This document shows positions 45,327-54,008 of a stretch of 64,000 nucleotides of DNA, piece after piece. The notes beneath the pieces were generated by a model. It ran no database searches. It saw only the letters and a program-made list of their open reading frames with translations, and was not told the origin of the DNA. A program made the translations under genes and the position numbers. The number at the start of each line of letters is the position of its first letter. Position 1 is the stretch's first letter. This DNA is from Bacteroidaceae bacterium (GTDB lineage: Bacteria; Bacteroidota; Bacteroidia; Bacteroidales; Bacteroidaceae): contig JAGASY010000076.1 of NCBI GenBank assembly GCA_017621515.1, positions 40,544 through 104,543 of the forward strand. The letters run 5' to 3'.

Positions 45327-45467
45327 AAATGAAGTATGAGTACATGCTAATCAAAAAATTTTTTCAGCTTTCCCTCTTTTACTTGCATTTTGTATATTGC
45401 ATAAGCTGTGAATAATGAGACAGAACCCCTAAAAAGTGATATACTGACAGTTTTTTTCTACTCTTAT

Positions 45468-45498
45468 TTTTTTTATAAACAATTAATACGTACATTTG
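45468..45498 (+). promoter_or_regulatory. Promoter of the mce-mmd operon
   Basis: TTTT at 45468-45471, a 19-bp spacer and TACATTTG at 45491-45498 match the consensus except in the -33 box. The leader would be about 150 nt. I see no riboswitch in it. Confidence 0.55.
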
Positions 45499-45656
45499 CT
45501 TTGTCTTGATTGGCCACTATACGTGTTTGGTTTCATGTGAATGCAACCGGATTTATATGGTGTGGTAATCTTAGATTGTAATACGTTTTTGAAAAAAGAG
45601 TATAGAAAATCTAACTATTTTAATAAAAAGAAACTAAAATAAAAAATTGAGAAATT

Positions 45657-46064
45657 ATGAAGATTTCACGTATTGACCATCTGGGCATAGCTGTCCAGAG
45701 CATTGATGAAGTGCTTCCTTATTTTGAGAATGTACTTGGATTGAAGTGTTACGCTGTAGAGGAAGTGGCAGACCAGAAGGTAAAGACTGCCTTCCTTAAG
45801 GTGGGAGAAGTAAAGCTTGAGCTTCTTGAGCCGACAAGCCCGGAAAGTGCTGTTGCCAAGTTCTTGGAAAAAGGCGGTAAGGGTGTTCACCATGTGGCTT
45901 TCGCTGTGGAAGACGGTGTGGCTAATGCACTTGCAGAATGTGATGAGAAGGGCATTCGTCTGATAGACAAGGCTCCGCGTCCGGGTGCAGAAGAAATGAT
46001 GATTGCATTCCTTCATCCGAAATCAACGGCAGGAATACTGACTGAGTTGTGTGAAAAGGCATAA
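45657..46064 (+). CDS. mce: Methylmalonyl-CoA epimerase
   Basis: This 135-residue vicinal-oxygen-chelate fold protein has full family length. Metal-binding positions are visible at H8 (IDHLGIAVQ), the GVHHVAFAVED histidine and a C-terminal glutamate in LTELCE; VKLELLEPTSPESAV is a family block. It interconverts (R)- and (S)-methylmalonyl-CoA. It leads an operon for the downstream decarboxylase, so the pathway is succinyl-CoA to propionyl-CoA. Confidence 0.96.
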   Translation: MKISRIDHLGIAVQSIDEVLPYFENVLGLKCYAVEEVADQKVKTAFLKVGEVKLELLEPTSPESAVAKFLEKGGKGVHHVAFAVEDGVANALAECDEKGIRLIDKAPRPGAEEMMIAFLHPKSTAGILTELCEKA

Positions 46065-46101
46065 AGGAAATTAAAAATAGAAAATTGGTTTTTGCAGCAG
46101 A

Positions 46102-46127
46102 GGGACAAGGTCTGTCGGTCTTGTCCC
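46102..46127 (+). other. Intergenic hairpin between mce and mmdA
   Basis: GGGACAAG and CTTGTCCC flank a 10-base loop with no following T run. It may stabilise or partly attenuate the mRNA between the two genes. Confidence 0.5.
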
Positions 46128-46213
46128 GGTATTTCTGTGTGAAAGGCTGCGCAAGAATGTTTTTCATTTTTTATTTCATCATTTGATTCTTTATTTATTA
46201 GAAACTATATTGT

Positions 46214-47779
46214 ATGAGCAAGCAAACAGAAAGAATACAGGAGCTTATTGAGCTTCGTGAGAAGGCTCGACTTGGCGGTGGTGAGAAAGCTATCGACAAG
46301 CAGCATGCAAGAGGTAAATTTACGGCACGTGAACGTATCTCGATGCTTTTGGACGAGGGAAGTTTTGAAGAGTTCGACATGTTCAAGCTTCACCGCTGTA
46401 CCAATTTCGGGATGGAGAAAAAGCAGTATCTTGGTGATGGTGTTGTCGTAGGAAGTGGTACAATCAACGGTCGTCTTGTTTATGTTTTTGCACAGGACTT
46501 CACTGTGAACGGAGGTTCTTTGTCTGAGACAATGGCTCAGAAAATATGCAAGGTGATGGACATGGCAATGAAGATGGGTGCTCCGGTTATCGGTATCAAC
46601 GACTCCGGTGGCGCACGTATTCAGGAAGGTATCAATGCGCTTGCAGGATATGCAGAGATTTTCCAGCGCAATATCATGGCTTCTGGTGTTATTCCTCAGA
46701 TTTCCGGTATCTTCGGACCTTGTGCCGGTGGTGCCGTATATTCACCAGCATTGACGGACTTTACGTTGATGATGGAGAACACTTCCTATATGTTCCTTAC
46801 CGGACCAAAAGTGGTGAAGACTGTAACGGGAGAAGACGTAGATCAGGAAAGCCTTGGAGGTGCAAGTGTGCATTCTACTAAGTCGGGTGTGACACATTTC
46901 ACGGCAGCTACAGAAGAAGAGGCCATTGCCATGATTCAGCAGCTTCTGAGCTACATTCCGCAGAATAATCAGGAAGAGACACCTATCGTGGAATGTACAG
47001 ACCCAGTTGACAGAATGGAGGATTCTCTTAACGAGATAATTCCGGACAATCCTAATCAGGCTTACGACATGTATAAGGTCATCGCTGCTGTGGTTGACAA
47101 CAGTGAGTTCTTTGAGGTTCAGCCTAATTATGCACAGAATATCATTATTGGTTTTGCACGTTTCAATGGTCGCAGTGTAGGTATTGTTGCCAACCAGCCT
47201 TCAAAGTTTGCCGGTGTGCTCGACTGCAATGCAAGTAGAAAAGCAGCTCGTTTTGTTCGTTTCTGTGACGCATTTAATATCCCTATCGTATCGTTGGTTG
47301 ACGTACCGGGATTCCTTCCGGGAACAGGACAGGAGTATAATGCAGTCATTCTGCACGGTGCAAAACTTCTTTACGCATACGGGGAGGCAACAGTGCCTAA
47401 GGTGACAGTGACATTGCGCAAGTCATACGGAGGTTCACACATTGTCATGAGCTGCAAGCAGTTGCGTGGCGATTTGAATTATGCATGGCCTTCTGCCGAG
47501 ATTGCTGTGATGGGTGGTTCTGGAGCTGTGGCAGTGCTTTATGCCAAAGAGGCAAAAGCCAAGAAAGATGCGGGCGAAGATGCAGGTGCATTCCTTTTGG
47601 AGAAGGAGGAAGAATACACGAAGCTCTTTGCAAATCCTTACAATGCAGCTAAGTATGGTTACATTGATGATGTGATAGAGCCTCGTAACACTCGTTTCCG
47701 TATCATACGTGCGCTTGAGCAGCTTGCTACAAAGTCACTTGTCAATCCTGCCAAGAAACACGGTAATATTCCATTGTAA
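46214..47779 (+). CDS. mmdA: Methylmalonyl-CoA decarboxylase alpha (carboxyltransferase) subunit
   Basis: This 521-residue carboxyltransferase of the acyl-CoA carboxylase beta family has [20 protein letters not shown], the oxyanion segment [24 protein letters not shown] and [18 protein letters not shown]. The family includes propionyl-CoA carboxylase, but the neighbours encode the gamma, biotin and Na+-pump beta subunits and no biotin carboxylase, so decarboxylation is the likely direction. It moves the carboxyl group from methylmalonyl-CoA to biotin. Confidence 0.93.
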   Translation: MSKQTERIQELIELREKARLGGGEKAIDKQHARGKFTARERISMLLDEGSFEEFDMFKLHRCTNFGMEKKQYLGDGVVVGSGTINGRLVYVFAQDFTVNGGSLSETMAQKICKVMDMAMKMGAPVIGINDSGGARIQEGINALAGYAEIFQRNIMASGVIPQISGIFGPCAGGAVYSPALTDFTLMMENTSYMFLTGPKVVKTVTGEDVDQESLGGASVHSTKSGVTHFTAATEEEAIAMIQQLLSYIPQNNQEETPIVECTDPVDRMEDSLNEIIPDNPNQAYDMYKVIAAVVDNSEFFEVQPNYAQNIIIGFARFNGRSVGIVANQPSKFAGVLDCNASRKAARFVRFCDAFNIPIVSLVDVPGFLPGTGQEYNAVILHGAKLLYAYGEATVPKVTVTLRKSYGGSHIVMSCKQLRGDLNYAWPSAEIAVMGGSGAVAVLYAKEAKAKKDAGEDAGAFLLEKEEEYTKLFANPYNAAKYGYIDDVIEPRNTRFRIIRALEQLATKSLVNPAKKHGNIPL

Positions 47780-47872
47780 AATACCGTTTGGAACATGCAG
47801 ACACTGAAGAGTGGCATATTTTTTTATGTATGCTGTCAGGTTGTCTGGCTTCTGAACATAAATATTGATATA

Positions 47873-48865
47873 ATGAGATTAAGATTATTAAGTTTGCTTT
47901 CCGTATTGTTTGTCGCATTTGGTGCGTCAGCTCAGGGTGCGCGAGATTTCAAAATCAATGAAATATATATAGCAGACCCTGCTGATACTTCAGGTATTGG
48001 TTACAAGGATGAATACGGAGAGTCTGGAAGTTGGATAGAAGTGGCGAACACGTCTTATACTACGCGTGACATACGCAGTTGCTATCTGACGAACAATCGC
48101 GCTGTTCTTAACAAGGAACTTTCTGCTCCGGAGCGTATATCAATGATGTCGTTGATTCCGAAAGGGGATGTGCGTACAAATCTGACAGCAAAGCAGCGTA
48201 TCACGTTTTTTGCGGATGGTCATGTGAACAGAGGTACTTTGCACACGGACTTTGTCCTTGAAGCAGGAAAAGAGAATTTCATTGCTCTCTATGACGGTAA
48301 TGGAGTGACTTTGCTCGATTCTGTCACTGTGCCTGTATTGCCTGCTGGATGTTCTTATGCTCGTATTTACGATGCCGATACAGAGGAATATGTATGGGTG
48401 AAGGCTCAGCCGGATGAGGTGACTCCCGATGCTCCTAATGAAGTAAGCAATGCTACGGACGACAAGGTGAAACAGTTCAAGGACAATGACCCTTATGGAA
48501 TTGCCATGACTGTGATGTCTATGGCTGTGGTGTTCAGCTGTCTTCTGCTCTTGTATATATTCTTCCACGTATTCGGTTGGATTATTAACCGTATGACGAT
48601 GCTCAGTCGTGTGAAGGCTATAAAGAAAATACACGAGTCGGCTGCGAAAGTTGTCGTTATGGCGAAGGATGGAGCAGAAACGAAAGGTATTGAGATGGAG
48701 AACTATGTGGCAGCTATTGCAATGGCTCTTCATGAATATCAAGGATATACTCATGACGTGGAGAGCGGTGTTCTTACAATCAGACATGAACATTCTGCAT
48801 GGGACAGCAAGGATCACGGATTGCGTCAGCAGCCTGTGCATCATCCTGTCAACACACATAATTAG
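47873..48865 (+). CDS. OadG-type gamma/delta subunit with N-terminal lamin-tail-like domain
   Basis: I chose the ATG at 47873 because it gives a signal peptide (MRLRLLSLLSVLFVAFGASA). The product has 330 residues. Mature residues about 22-165 match the lamin-tail (LTD) beta-sandwich pattern: INEIYIAD, GSWIEVANTSYTTRDIRSCY, FVLEAGKENFIALYDGNG, then DEVTPDAPN. A single membrane helix follows (about 205-230, VVFSCLLLLYIFFHVFGWII) and then a cytoplasmic tail, the usual OadG part. OadG holds Na+-pump decarboxylases together. The periplasmic fusion domain roughly triples the normal size. Confidence 0.85.
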   Translation: MRLRLLSLLSVLFVAFGASAQGARDFKINEIYIADPADTSGIGYKDEYGESGSWIEVANTSYTTRDIRSCYLTNNRAVLNKELSAPERISMMSLIPKGDVRTNLTAKQRITFFADGHVNRGTLHTDFVLEAGKENFIALYDGNGVTLLDSVTVPVLPAGCSYARIYDADTEEYVWVKAQPDEVTPDAPNEVSNATDDKVKQFKDNDPYGIAMTVMSMAVVFSCLLLLYIFFHVFGWIINRMTMLSRVKAIKKIHESAAKVVVMAKDGAETKGIEMENYVAAIAMALHEYQGYTHDVESGVLTIRHEHSAWDSKDHGLRQQPVHHPVNTHN

Positions 48866-48913
48866 TATTTAGCATACGGACTTTGTAAGTTCTTTAAATA
48901 TAAACAGACTAAA

Positions 48914-49342
48914 ATGAAAGAGTATAAATATAAAATTAAGGGTGTTCCATACGATGTGAAAATCAATAGTGTCGAAGAGAACATCGCAAAAGTAGAAGTA
49001 AACGGTGTGGAGTTTGAGGTGGAGCTTGAGAAGCCTGTTGCCACTCCTAAACCGGTTGTTCGTGCAGTGGCTGCACCAGTGAAGACAATTGAACCTCCTA
49101 AGGCTGCACAAGAGGCTGTGGCTGCCGGAGTTGTAGGTGTAAGAGCACCGCTTCCGGGTACTATCGTCGATATAAAGGTGGCTGTAGGTGCTGAAGTGAA
49201 GAAAGGGCAGACCTTGGTTGTTCTTGAAGCCATGAAGATGGAGAACAATATCGATGCGGAGTGTGATGGAAAGGTTACATCTGTGAAAGTGAACAAGGGT
49301 GACACCGTGATGGAAGGTGCGGTTCTTGTTACAATTGAATGA
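48914..49342 (+). CDS. mmdC: Biotin carboxyl carrier subunit
   Basis: This 142-residue protein has an N-terminal half with a small alpha/beta part and a Pro/Ala linker (about 47-75). The C-terminal biotinyl domain carries the lysine K108 in LEAMKMENN, preceded by RAPLPGTIVDI. It shuttles CO2 from the carboxyltransferase to the membrane beta subunit. It is fourth in the mce-mmd operon, 48 bp after the oadG-type gene. Confidence 0.95.
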   Translation: MKEYKYKIKGVPYDVKINSVEENIAKVEVNGVEFEVELEKPVATPKPVVRAVAAPVKTIEPPKAAQEAVAAGVVGVRAPLPGTIVDIKVAVGAEVKKGQTLVVLEAMKMENNIDAECDGKVTSVKVNKGDTVMEGAVLVTIE

Positions 49343-49458
49343 TACAGGAACCGGGAAGAAGGATTTAGAATTGGAGGTACGTGCCCACTTTGTGCGGCAT
49401 TGCCTTGTACATGATTTTTTCCTTGTTCTTGATTCTTAACTCTTAACTAATTGATTTT

Positions 49459-50622
49459 ATGGAAAGTGTTAGTACAATGGACTTTATAGCAACGAAGTTC
49501 GCGGATTTCCTGACATATACAGGATTTGCCAATGTGGAATGGCCGAATCTTGCGATGATTGTCGTTGGTGCCTTCTTTATATGGCTTGCCATTAAGAAAG
49601 ACTTTGAACCTCTGCTGCTTATTCCGATAGGTCTTGGTATAATTCTTGGAAATATTCCTTTCAAGGCTGCCGGTCTTGAAATCGGATTATATGAAGATAA
49701 TTCGGTGTTGAATATTTTCTATCAAGGAGTTCGTCAGGGATGGTATCCTCCGTTGGTGTTCCTTGGAATTGGCGCCATGACAGATTTTTCTGCATTGATT
49801 GCCAATCCGAAGCTTATGCTTGTAGGAGCCGCTGCGCAGTTTGGTATTTTCGGTGCCTATATTATCGCTTTGGCACTCGGGTTTGAGCCTAATCAGGCAG
49901 CAGGAATCGCTATCATCGGCGGTGCGGACGGACCGACAGCCATCTTCTTGTCTTCAAAGCTTTCTCCTAATCTTATGGGAGCAATAGCAGTGTGTGCTTA
50001 TTCTTATATGGCACTTGTGCCTGTCATACAGCCGTTTATCATGCGCGCATTGACAACAAAGAAGGAGCGTCTTATACGCATGAAGCCAAGCCGGACAGTG
50101 AGTCAGACTGAAAAGATTCTGTTCCCGATAGTCGGACTTCTCATCACGACCTTCATCGTTCCTTCCGGTCTGCCGCTTTTGGGTATGTTGTTCTTCGGAA
50201 ATCTCTTGAAGGAGAGTACAAAGACAACTCGTCTGGCTAAGACTGCAGGTTCTGCTCTCAATGATATTATTGTGATGCTGTTGGGACTTACAGTGGGATG
50301 TTCTACTCAAGCAAGCGAGTTCTTGACTTTGGACACAGTGAAGATTTTTGCTCTCGGTGCTTTTGCCTTTATCATAGCTACCGCATCCGGTGTGCTGTTT
50401 GTCAAGTTCTTCAACTTGTTCCTTCCTCAAAACAAGAAGATTAATCCGCTCATCGGTAATGCAGGGGTTTCTGCTGTGCCAATGGCAGCGCGTATTTCTA
50501 ATCAGGAAGGACTTAAGGCTGATCGTACAAACTTCTTGCTGATGCATGCTATGGGACCAAATGTGGCTGGTGTCATCGGTTCTGCTGTAGCTGCCGGTGT
50601 GCTTCTTGGATTCCTGAGCTAA
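49459..50622 (+). CDS. mmdB: Sodium-pumping decarboxylase beta subunit
   Basis: This 387-residue polytopic protein of the OadB/MmdB/GcdB family has the conserved regions IIGGADGPTAIFLSSKL (about 153-169, the ion-site loop), NAGVSAVPMAAR and MGPNVAGVIGSAVAAGVLL at the end. It decarboxylates carboxybiotin and exports Na+. It is the last gene of the operon, 116 bp after mmdC and just before a perfect 64-bp palindrome. Confidence 0.95.
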   Translation: MESVSTMDFIATKFADFLTYTGFANVEWPNLAMIVVGAFFIWLAIKKDFEPLLLIPIGLGIILGNIPFKAAGLEIGLYEDNSVLNIFYQGVRQGWYPPLVFLGIGAMTDFSALIANPKLMLVGAAAQFGIFGAYIIALALGFEPNQAAGIAIIGGADGPTAIFLSSKLSPNLMGAIAVCAYSYMALVPVIQPFIMRALTTKKERLIRMKPSRTVSQTEKILFPIVGLLITTFIVPSGLPLLGMLFFGNLLKESTKTTRLAKTAGSALNDIIVMLLGLTVGCSTQASEFLTLDTVKIFALGAFAFIIATASGVLFVKFFNLFLPQNKKINPLIGNAGVSAVPMAARISNQEGLKADRTNFLLMHAMGPNVAGVIGSAVAAGVLLGFLS

Positions 50623-50643
50623 AAGTAATTTATTATTGAGATT

Positions 50644-50707
50644 ACAAAATATACAGAGAGTCCGGAATCTTCGACGTCGAAGATTCCGGACTCTCTGTAT
50701 ATTTTGT
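50644..50707 (+). terminator. 64-bp perfect palindrome after mmdB
   Basis: The left 32 bp (ending GAATCTTCGAC) are the exact reverse complement of the right 32 bp, with no spacer. It starts 22 bp after the mmdB stop and the right arm ends in ATTTTGT, so it can act as a terminator in either direction. It lies between convergent genes mmdB and the AraC-type gene. Confidence 0.75.
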
Positions 50708-50901
50708 GTGCTTGTTTTGTTGACTTTGCACTCTTGCTTTTGTCGGCTCTATGTCCTTTGGACTTTCCCTTTTTCGAATGAAATAAAGGCACTCTGAGCT
50801 GAAAATATTGTTGGTATTCAGACAAAAAATTAAGATTCATGGTTTCCTGCTGTTTTGACTGCATTCTTCCATGAATCTTAATCGGTTTTCTTCTTTGTTT
50901 T

Positions 50902-51330
50902 TTAGCGTTTCCTCTTTTTGCGCTTGCCGGTTTGTTTTTCGTTTACTGCTCTATACTGTCCGGGAGTGCATCCGTGCTTCTTGGAAAAAGCGCGCCTGAA
51001 TGTGCTTGGAGAGTTAAAACCGGATAAAGAACTAATGTTGTCGAGCGAATCATTGGTCTCTTTCAGCAAATGTTCAGCATAGACTAACCGTCTCTGATTA
51101 ACAAAGTTGAAAAAAGTTGTTCCGAGTACGTGGTTAAGATAATCGGAAATGTAAGTGCGATTTGTGCCCATTTCTTGGGCTAAGTCGATAATTGTGAGTC
51201 GCGGATTAAGGAAAAGCTGTTTTCCCTCGAACACCTTTTTGAAGTGCTCTGCAAATAGATACTTGGAATTTTTCATGTTTTCAGTTGCTTCTTCGGTGTT
51301 AAGTTTCTCATTATTTCTCTGTAGGTGCAT
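50902..51330 (-). CDS. Stand-alone AraC-type DNA-binding protein
   Basis: This 142-residue protein is mostly the C-terminal AraC domain: LTIIDLAQEMGTNRTYISDYL is split across the first HTH, and SSLSGFNSPSTFRRAFSKKH the second, then GCTPGQYR. It has no sensor domain, and a basic tail KRKKRKR ends it. Another ATG at 51276 is possible. In Bacteroidota such small proteins may be free regulators or remnants of larger ones. It is divergent from the alcohol dehydrogenase gene, the likely target. Confidence 0.85.
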   Translation of the reverse strand: MHLQRNNEKLNTEEATENMKNSKYLFAEHFKKVFEGKQLFLNPRLTIIDLAQEMGTNRTYISDYLNHVLGTTFFNFVNQRRLVYAEHLLKETNDSLDNISSLSGFNSPSTFRRAFSKKHGCTPGQYRAVNEKQTGKRKKRKR

Positions 51331-51662
51331 TTATGTGCGGCATTTATGTTGAACATATAATGGCATGACTTTGACAGTATGCCTTGTTCTCATACAGCGA
51401 TAAACGCACTCCGCAATGCTTGAAGTTTTTTATGGAAAGTACATAACTTACTTCAGTTGGCAAAATTAAGTTTTGTAATATTATACTCGCTTCCATTCTG
51501 TAAAAACAATTATTCAAAATGTAAAAAAGTATTTGTATTTGCTTCTGGAATACGTAAATTACTGTGGATTTGTCATTTCAGACCGACATAAGAGTGAATG
51601 GATATAGTTTTGCTTTGCTATAGGAACTTTGCAGATATTTTTCTTTTGTAATCAAAAAAAAC
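51331..51662. other. Divergent intergenic region between AraC-type gene and alcohol dehydrogenase
   Basis: About 330 bp of AT-rich DNA. On the minus strand TAATTTTG at 51461-51468 could be the -7 box for the AraC-type gene. I see no RNA gene, repeat or reading frame of note. Confidence 0.5.
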
Positions 51663-51670
51663 TATTTTTG
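51663..51670 (+). promoter_or_regulatory. -7 promoter element of the alcohol dehydrogenase gene
   Basis: TATTTTTG fits the consensus and TTTTTC lies 19-21 bp upstream as the -33 box. The leader to the chosen start would be only about 16-23 nt. Confidence 0.55.
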
Positions 51671-51692
51671 CTCTGTAATAACATGAGTGGGT

Positions 51693-52865
51693 ATGAATAA
51701 TTTCACATTTTGTACTCCCACGGAGTTTGTCTTCGGAAAAGGGGTAGAGACGGAAGTCGGAAAAATAGTATGCCGCTATGGCGGTACTAAAGTTTTATTG
51801 TTATATGGAGGTGGAAGTGTATTGCGAAGCGGTTTACTTGCAAGAGTGGAACAAGCTCTTTCTGCTGAAAATATAGAGTTTGTACATCTTGGCGGAGTGG
51901 AGCCTAATCCGGTAGATAAGAAAGTCTATGAAGGCATTGATATTGTCCGTTCTGAGAATGTCGATTTTATTCTTCCTGTCGGAGGAGGTTCAGTCATAGA
52001 CACGGCAAAAGCCATTGCTGCCGGAGCTTGTTATGATGGCGATTTCTGGGACTTCTTTGTGGGAGTTGCTCCAGTCAGAGAAGCGTTGCCGGTAGGAGTG
52101 GTGTTGACCATTCCTGCTGCCGGAAGTGAAGGGTCGGGGAATACTGTCATCACAAAGCTTGACGGGCTGCATAAGCTTAGTTTGCGCACGGACAAGGTGT
52201 TGCGTCCGCGTTTTGCCGTTATGAATCCGGAACTTACATTCACTCTTCCTCCTTATCAGACTGCTTGCGGTATTGCAGACATGATGGTTCACGTAATGGA
52301 AAGGTATTTTACGAACACTTTACATGTTGAGATTACAGACCGCATTTGCGAAGGAGTGTTGAAAGCAATCATTACAGAAGCACCCAAAGTGATGTCCAAC
52401 CCTTGCGACTATGAGGCAAGGGCGAATATTATGTGGTGCGGAACTATGGCGCATAACGGACTCTGTGGGGTGGGGCGCGAAGAAGATTGGGCTTCACATT
52501 TCATGGAACATGAAGTCAGTGCGCTTTATGGAGTGACTCACGGTGCAGGCTTGTCGGCTATTGTTCCTGCATGGCTTACGTGGATGGTGAGTCATCATGC
52601 CGATAGGGTGGTGCAACTGGCAATCCGTGTGTTTGATGTGGAAGAGAAAGACACTCCGGAGGCTACAGCTTTAGAGGGCATTTCTCGCCTGAAATCTTTT
52701 TGGCGCAGTTTGGGGTTGCCGCTTAATCTGCATGAATTGGGTGTGGAAAATCCTGATATTGACTTGCTTGTTGATAAGCTTCATGAGAATAAAGGTGAGT
52801 TTGTCGGACGCTATGTCTGTCTTAACAGAGAGCAGAGCCGTGAAATCTTTGAATTGGCAAGATAA
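51693..52865 (+). CDS. Iron-containing alcohol dehydrogenase (butanol dehydrogenase/YqhD-like)
   Basis: I chose the ATG at 51693 (MNNFTFCTPTEFVFGKG); a GTG lies two codons upstream. The product has 390 residues. The NAD(P)-binding loop PVGGGSVIDTAKAIAAG and the metal-binding segment HFMEHEVSALYGVTHGAGLS are present, with the histidines of the family. It reduces aldehydes or oxidises primary alcohols, probably NADPH-dependent as in YqhD; cofactor preference is inferred. It forms a single-gene unit. Confidence 0.93.
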   Translation: MNNFTFCTPTEFVFGKGVETEVGKIVCRYGGTKVLLLYGGGSVLRSGLLARVEQALSAENIEFVHLGGVEPNPVDKKVYEGIDIVRSENVDFILPVGGGSVIDTAKAIAAGACYDGDFWDFFVGVAPVREALPVGVVLTIPAAGSEGSGNTVITKLDGLHKLSLRTDKVLRPRFAVMNPELTFTLPPYQTACGIADMMVHVMERYFTNTLHVEITDRICEGVLKAIITEAPKVMSNPCDYEARANIMWCGTMAHNGLCGVGREEDWASHFMEHEVSALYGVTHGAGLSAIVPAWLTWMVSHHADRVVQLAIRVFDVEEKDTPEATALEGISRLKSFWRSLGLPLNLHELGVENPDIDLLVDKLHENKGEFVGRYVCLNREQSREIFELAR

Positions 52866-52888
52866 ATTTGTGTTTTGTGGTTTGGTTG

Positions 52889-53020
52889 GGTGGATATACC
52901 CTCACAGACTTTTCTGTACTTTTATATAATTGTTCCTGACAGATTTTCTCTTGCTTTAATACGCAGACTCCTCCGTATGAATTGTGTAGATACAATACCA
53001 ACGGAGGAGTCTGTTGAATA
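52889..53020. repeat. GAGGAGTC hairpin element, site 4, also terminator of the alcohol dehydrogenase gene
   Basis: CAGACTCCTCCGT at 52964 pairs perfectly with ACGGAGGAGTCTG at 53001 across a 24-base loop. Outer sequences GGTGGATATACC (left) and GAATATATC (right) weakly continue the arms. It ends 24 bp before family 1 copy D. Confidence 0.65.
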
Positions 53021-53043
53021 TATCTGTATAAACATTGAAAAAC

Positions 53044-53863
53044 CATGCTAAAAGCCATTTTTCAATTTGACAAAATGATATTTTCGCCCAAAATGAAAAT
53101 TTAACACTTCAAGCGATTTTTTGCTGATGTCGAAGAAATAAAATTTTTGACTTGAGTATAACCAACTGACAATCAATGGAATATGAAAAATTTCAAAACA
53201 CTCGAAAAAACGTGTCGGACGCAATTTTTTTGAGAATTTTGAATGTTTTGGTAATTTGTTGATTATTAATACATTACAACTAAATTCACCAATTTTACTT
53301 CCAAACATCGCTTCAAATCCACTTACTTTTAAGTTCTTGTTCAAGCATCCTTCCAAAGCTGCAATTTATACACTTCTTAACATCCCATCCGATGCAAACT
53401 GCTTTTTTCTCGGCTTCCTACTGTTTTCAAATTTTCAGCGCGCTGTCGTTAAATTTTCAGCGCACAGCAAATAAAAAAGCAGCGCACTGGAAATAAAATT
53501 ACAGTGCGCTGGAAATGTGACGGCAGTGCGCTGGAAATTTGAAAACTTAGTAGTTTTTTTCAAGAACTCTTTGCCAGAGATAAATAAATGTAAAAGAACT
53601 GTTCCAAAATGAAACACTATTTCACATTTATCGAAGGCTTCATGAAATGTATGTAGAATCCTCATTCTTCGAGAAAAGTTTGGTGAGTTTCATTTTGGCG
53701 CGTTCCAGAGGGCTTAGGATTTTAACATTTAGCAAAATCAAAAAGATGGCATTTTAATGGTAAAATAGATAAAATGGAAGTGCAAATACTTGAAATGCTT
53801 TCATTGTGTCAAAATGAAACACCCCTCCAAAAAGCGATGTCAAAAATTTTTTTATGGGGCTTC
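53044..53863 (+). repeat. ~815-bp interspersed element, family 1, copy D
   Basis: The ends are ATGCTAAAAGCCATTTTTC and CAAAAATTTTTTTATGGGGC, with inverted TTTGACAAAATGA (53068) and CATTGTGTCAAAAT (53803). The centre has the longest unit array here: five GCGCACTG/CAGTGCGC-type units between TTTTCAAATTTTCAGCGC and GCGCTGGAAATTTGAAAA (about 53423-53546). It lies between the alcohol dehydrogenase and polyferredoxin genes. Confidence 0.88.
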
Positions 53864-53952
53864 ATATCATGGGTTCTGTGATGAAAATAAAACTAAAAAC
53901 AACTTCTAATTTTTTATCTGTAAAAATGGTAACATTTTCTGTAGTATATGTA

Positions 53953-53983
53953 TTTGTAAATGTCAATTATAACAGTATTTTTG
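53953..53983 (+). promoter_or_regulatory. Promoter of the polyferredoxin-tat operon
   Basis: TTTG at 53953-53956, a 19-bp spacer and TATTTTTG at 53976-53983 form an exact consensus promoter 26 bp before the first ATG. Confidence 0.8.
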
Positions 53984-54008
53984 CAATCGAATTAAAATAC
54001 ACGAGACG

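Noticed and set aside
46214..47779. Propionyl-CoA carboxylase beta subunit
   Set aside because: The family is shared, but the operon has membrane beta and OadG-type subunits and no biotin carboxylase, which fits the Na+-pumping decarboxylase.
50902..51330. Pseudogene remnant of a full AraC or hybrid two-component regulator
   Set aside because: No leftover sensor domain is found in the upstream 350 bp, and the frame has its own start, so an intact small protein is the simpler reading, though a remnant cannot be excluded.
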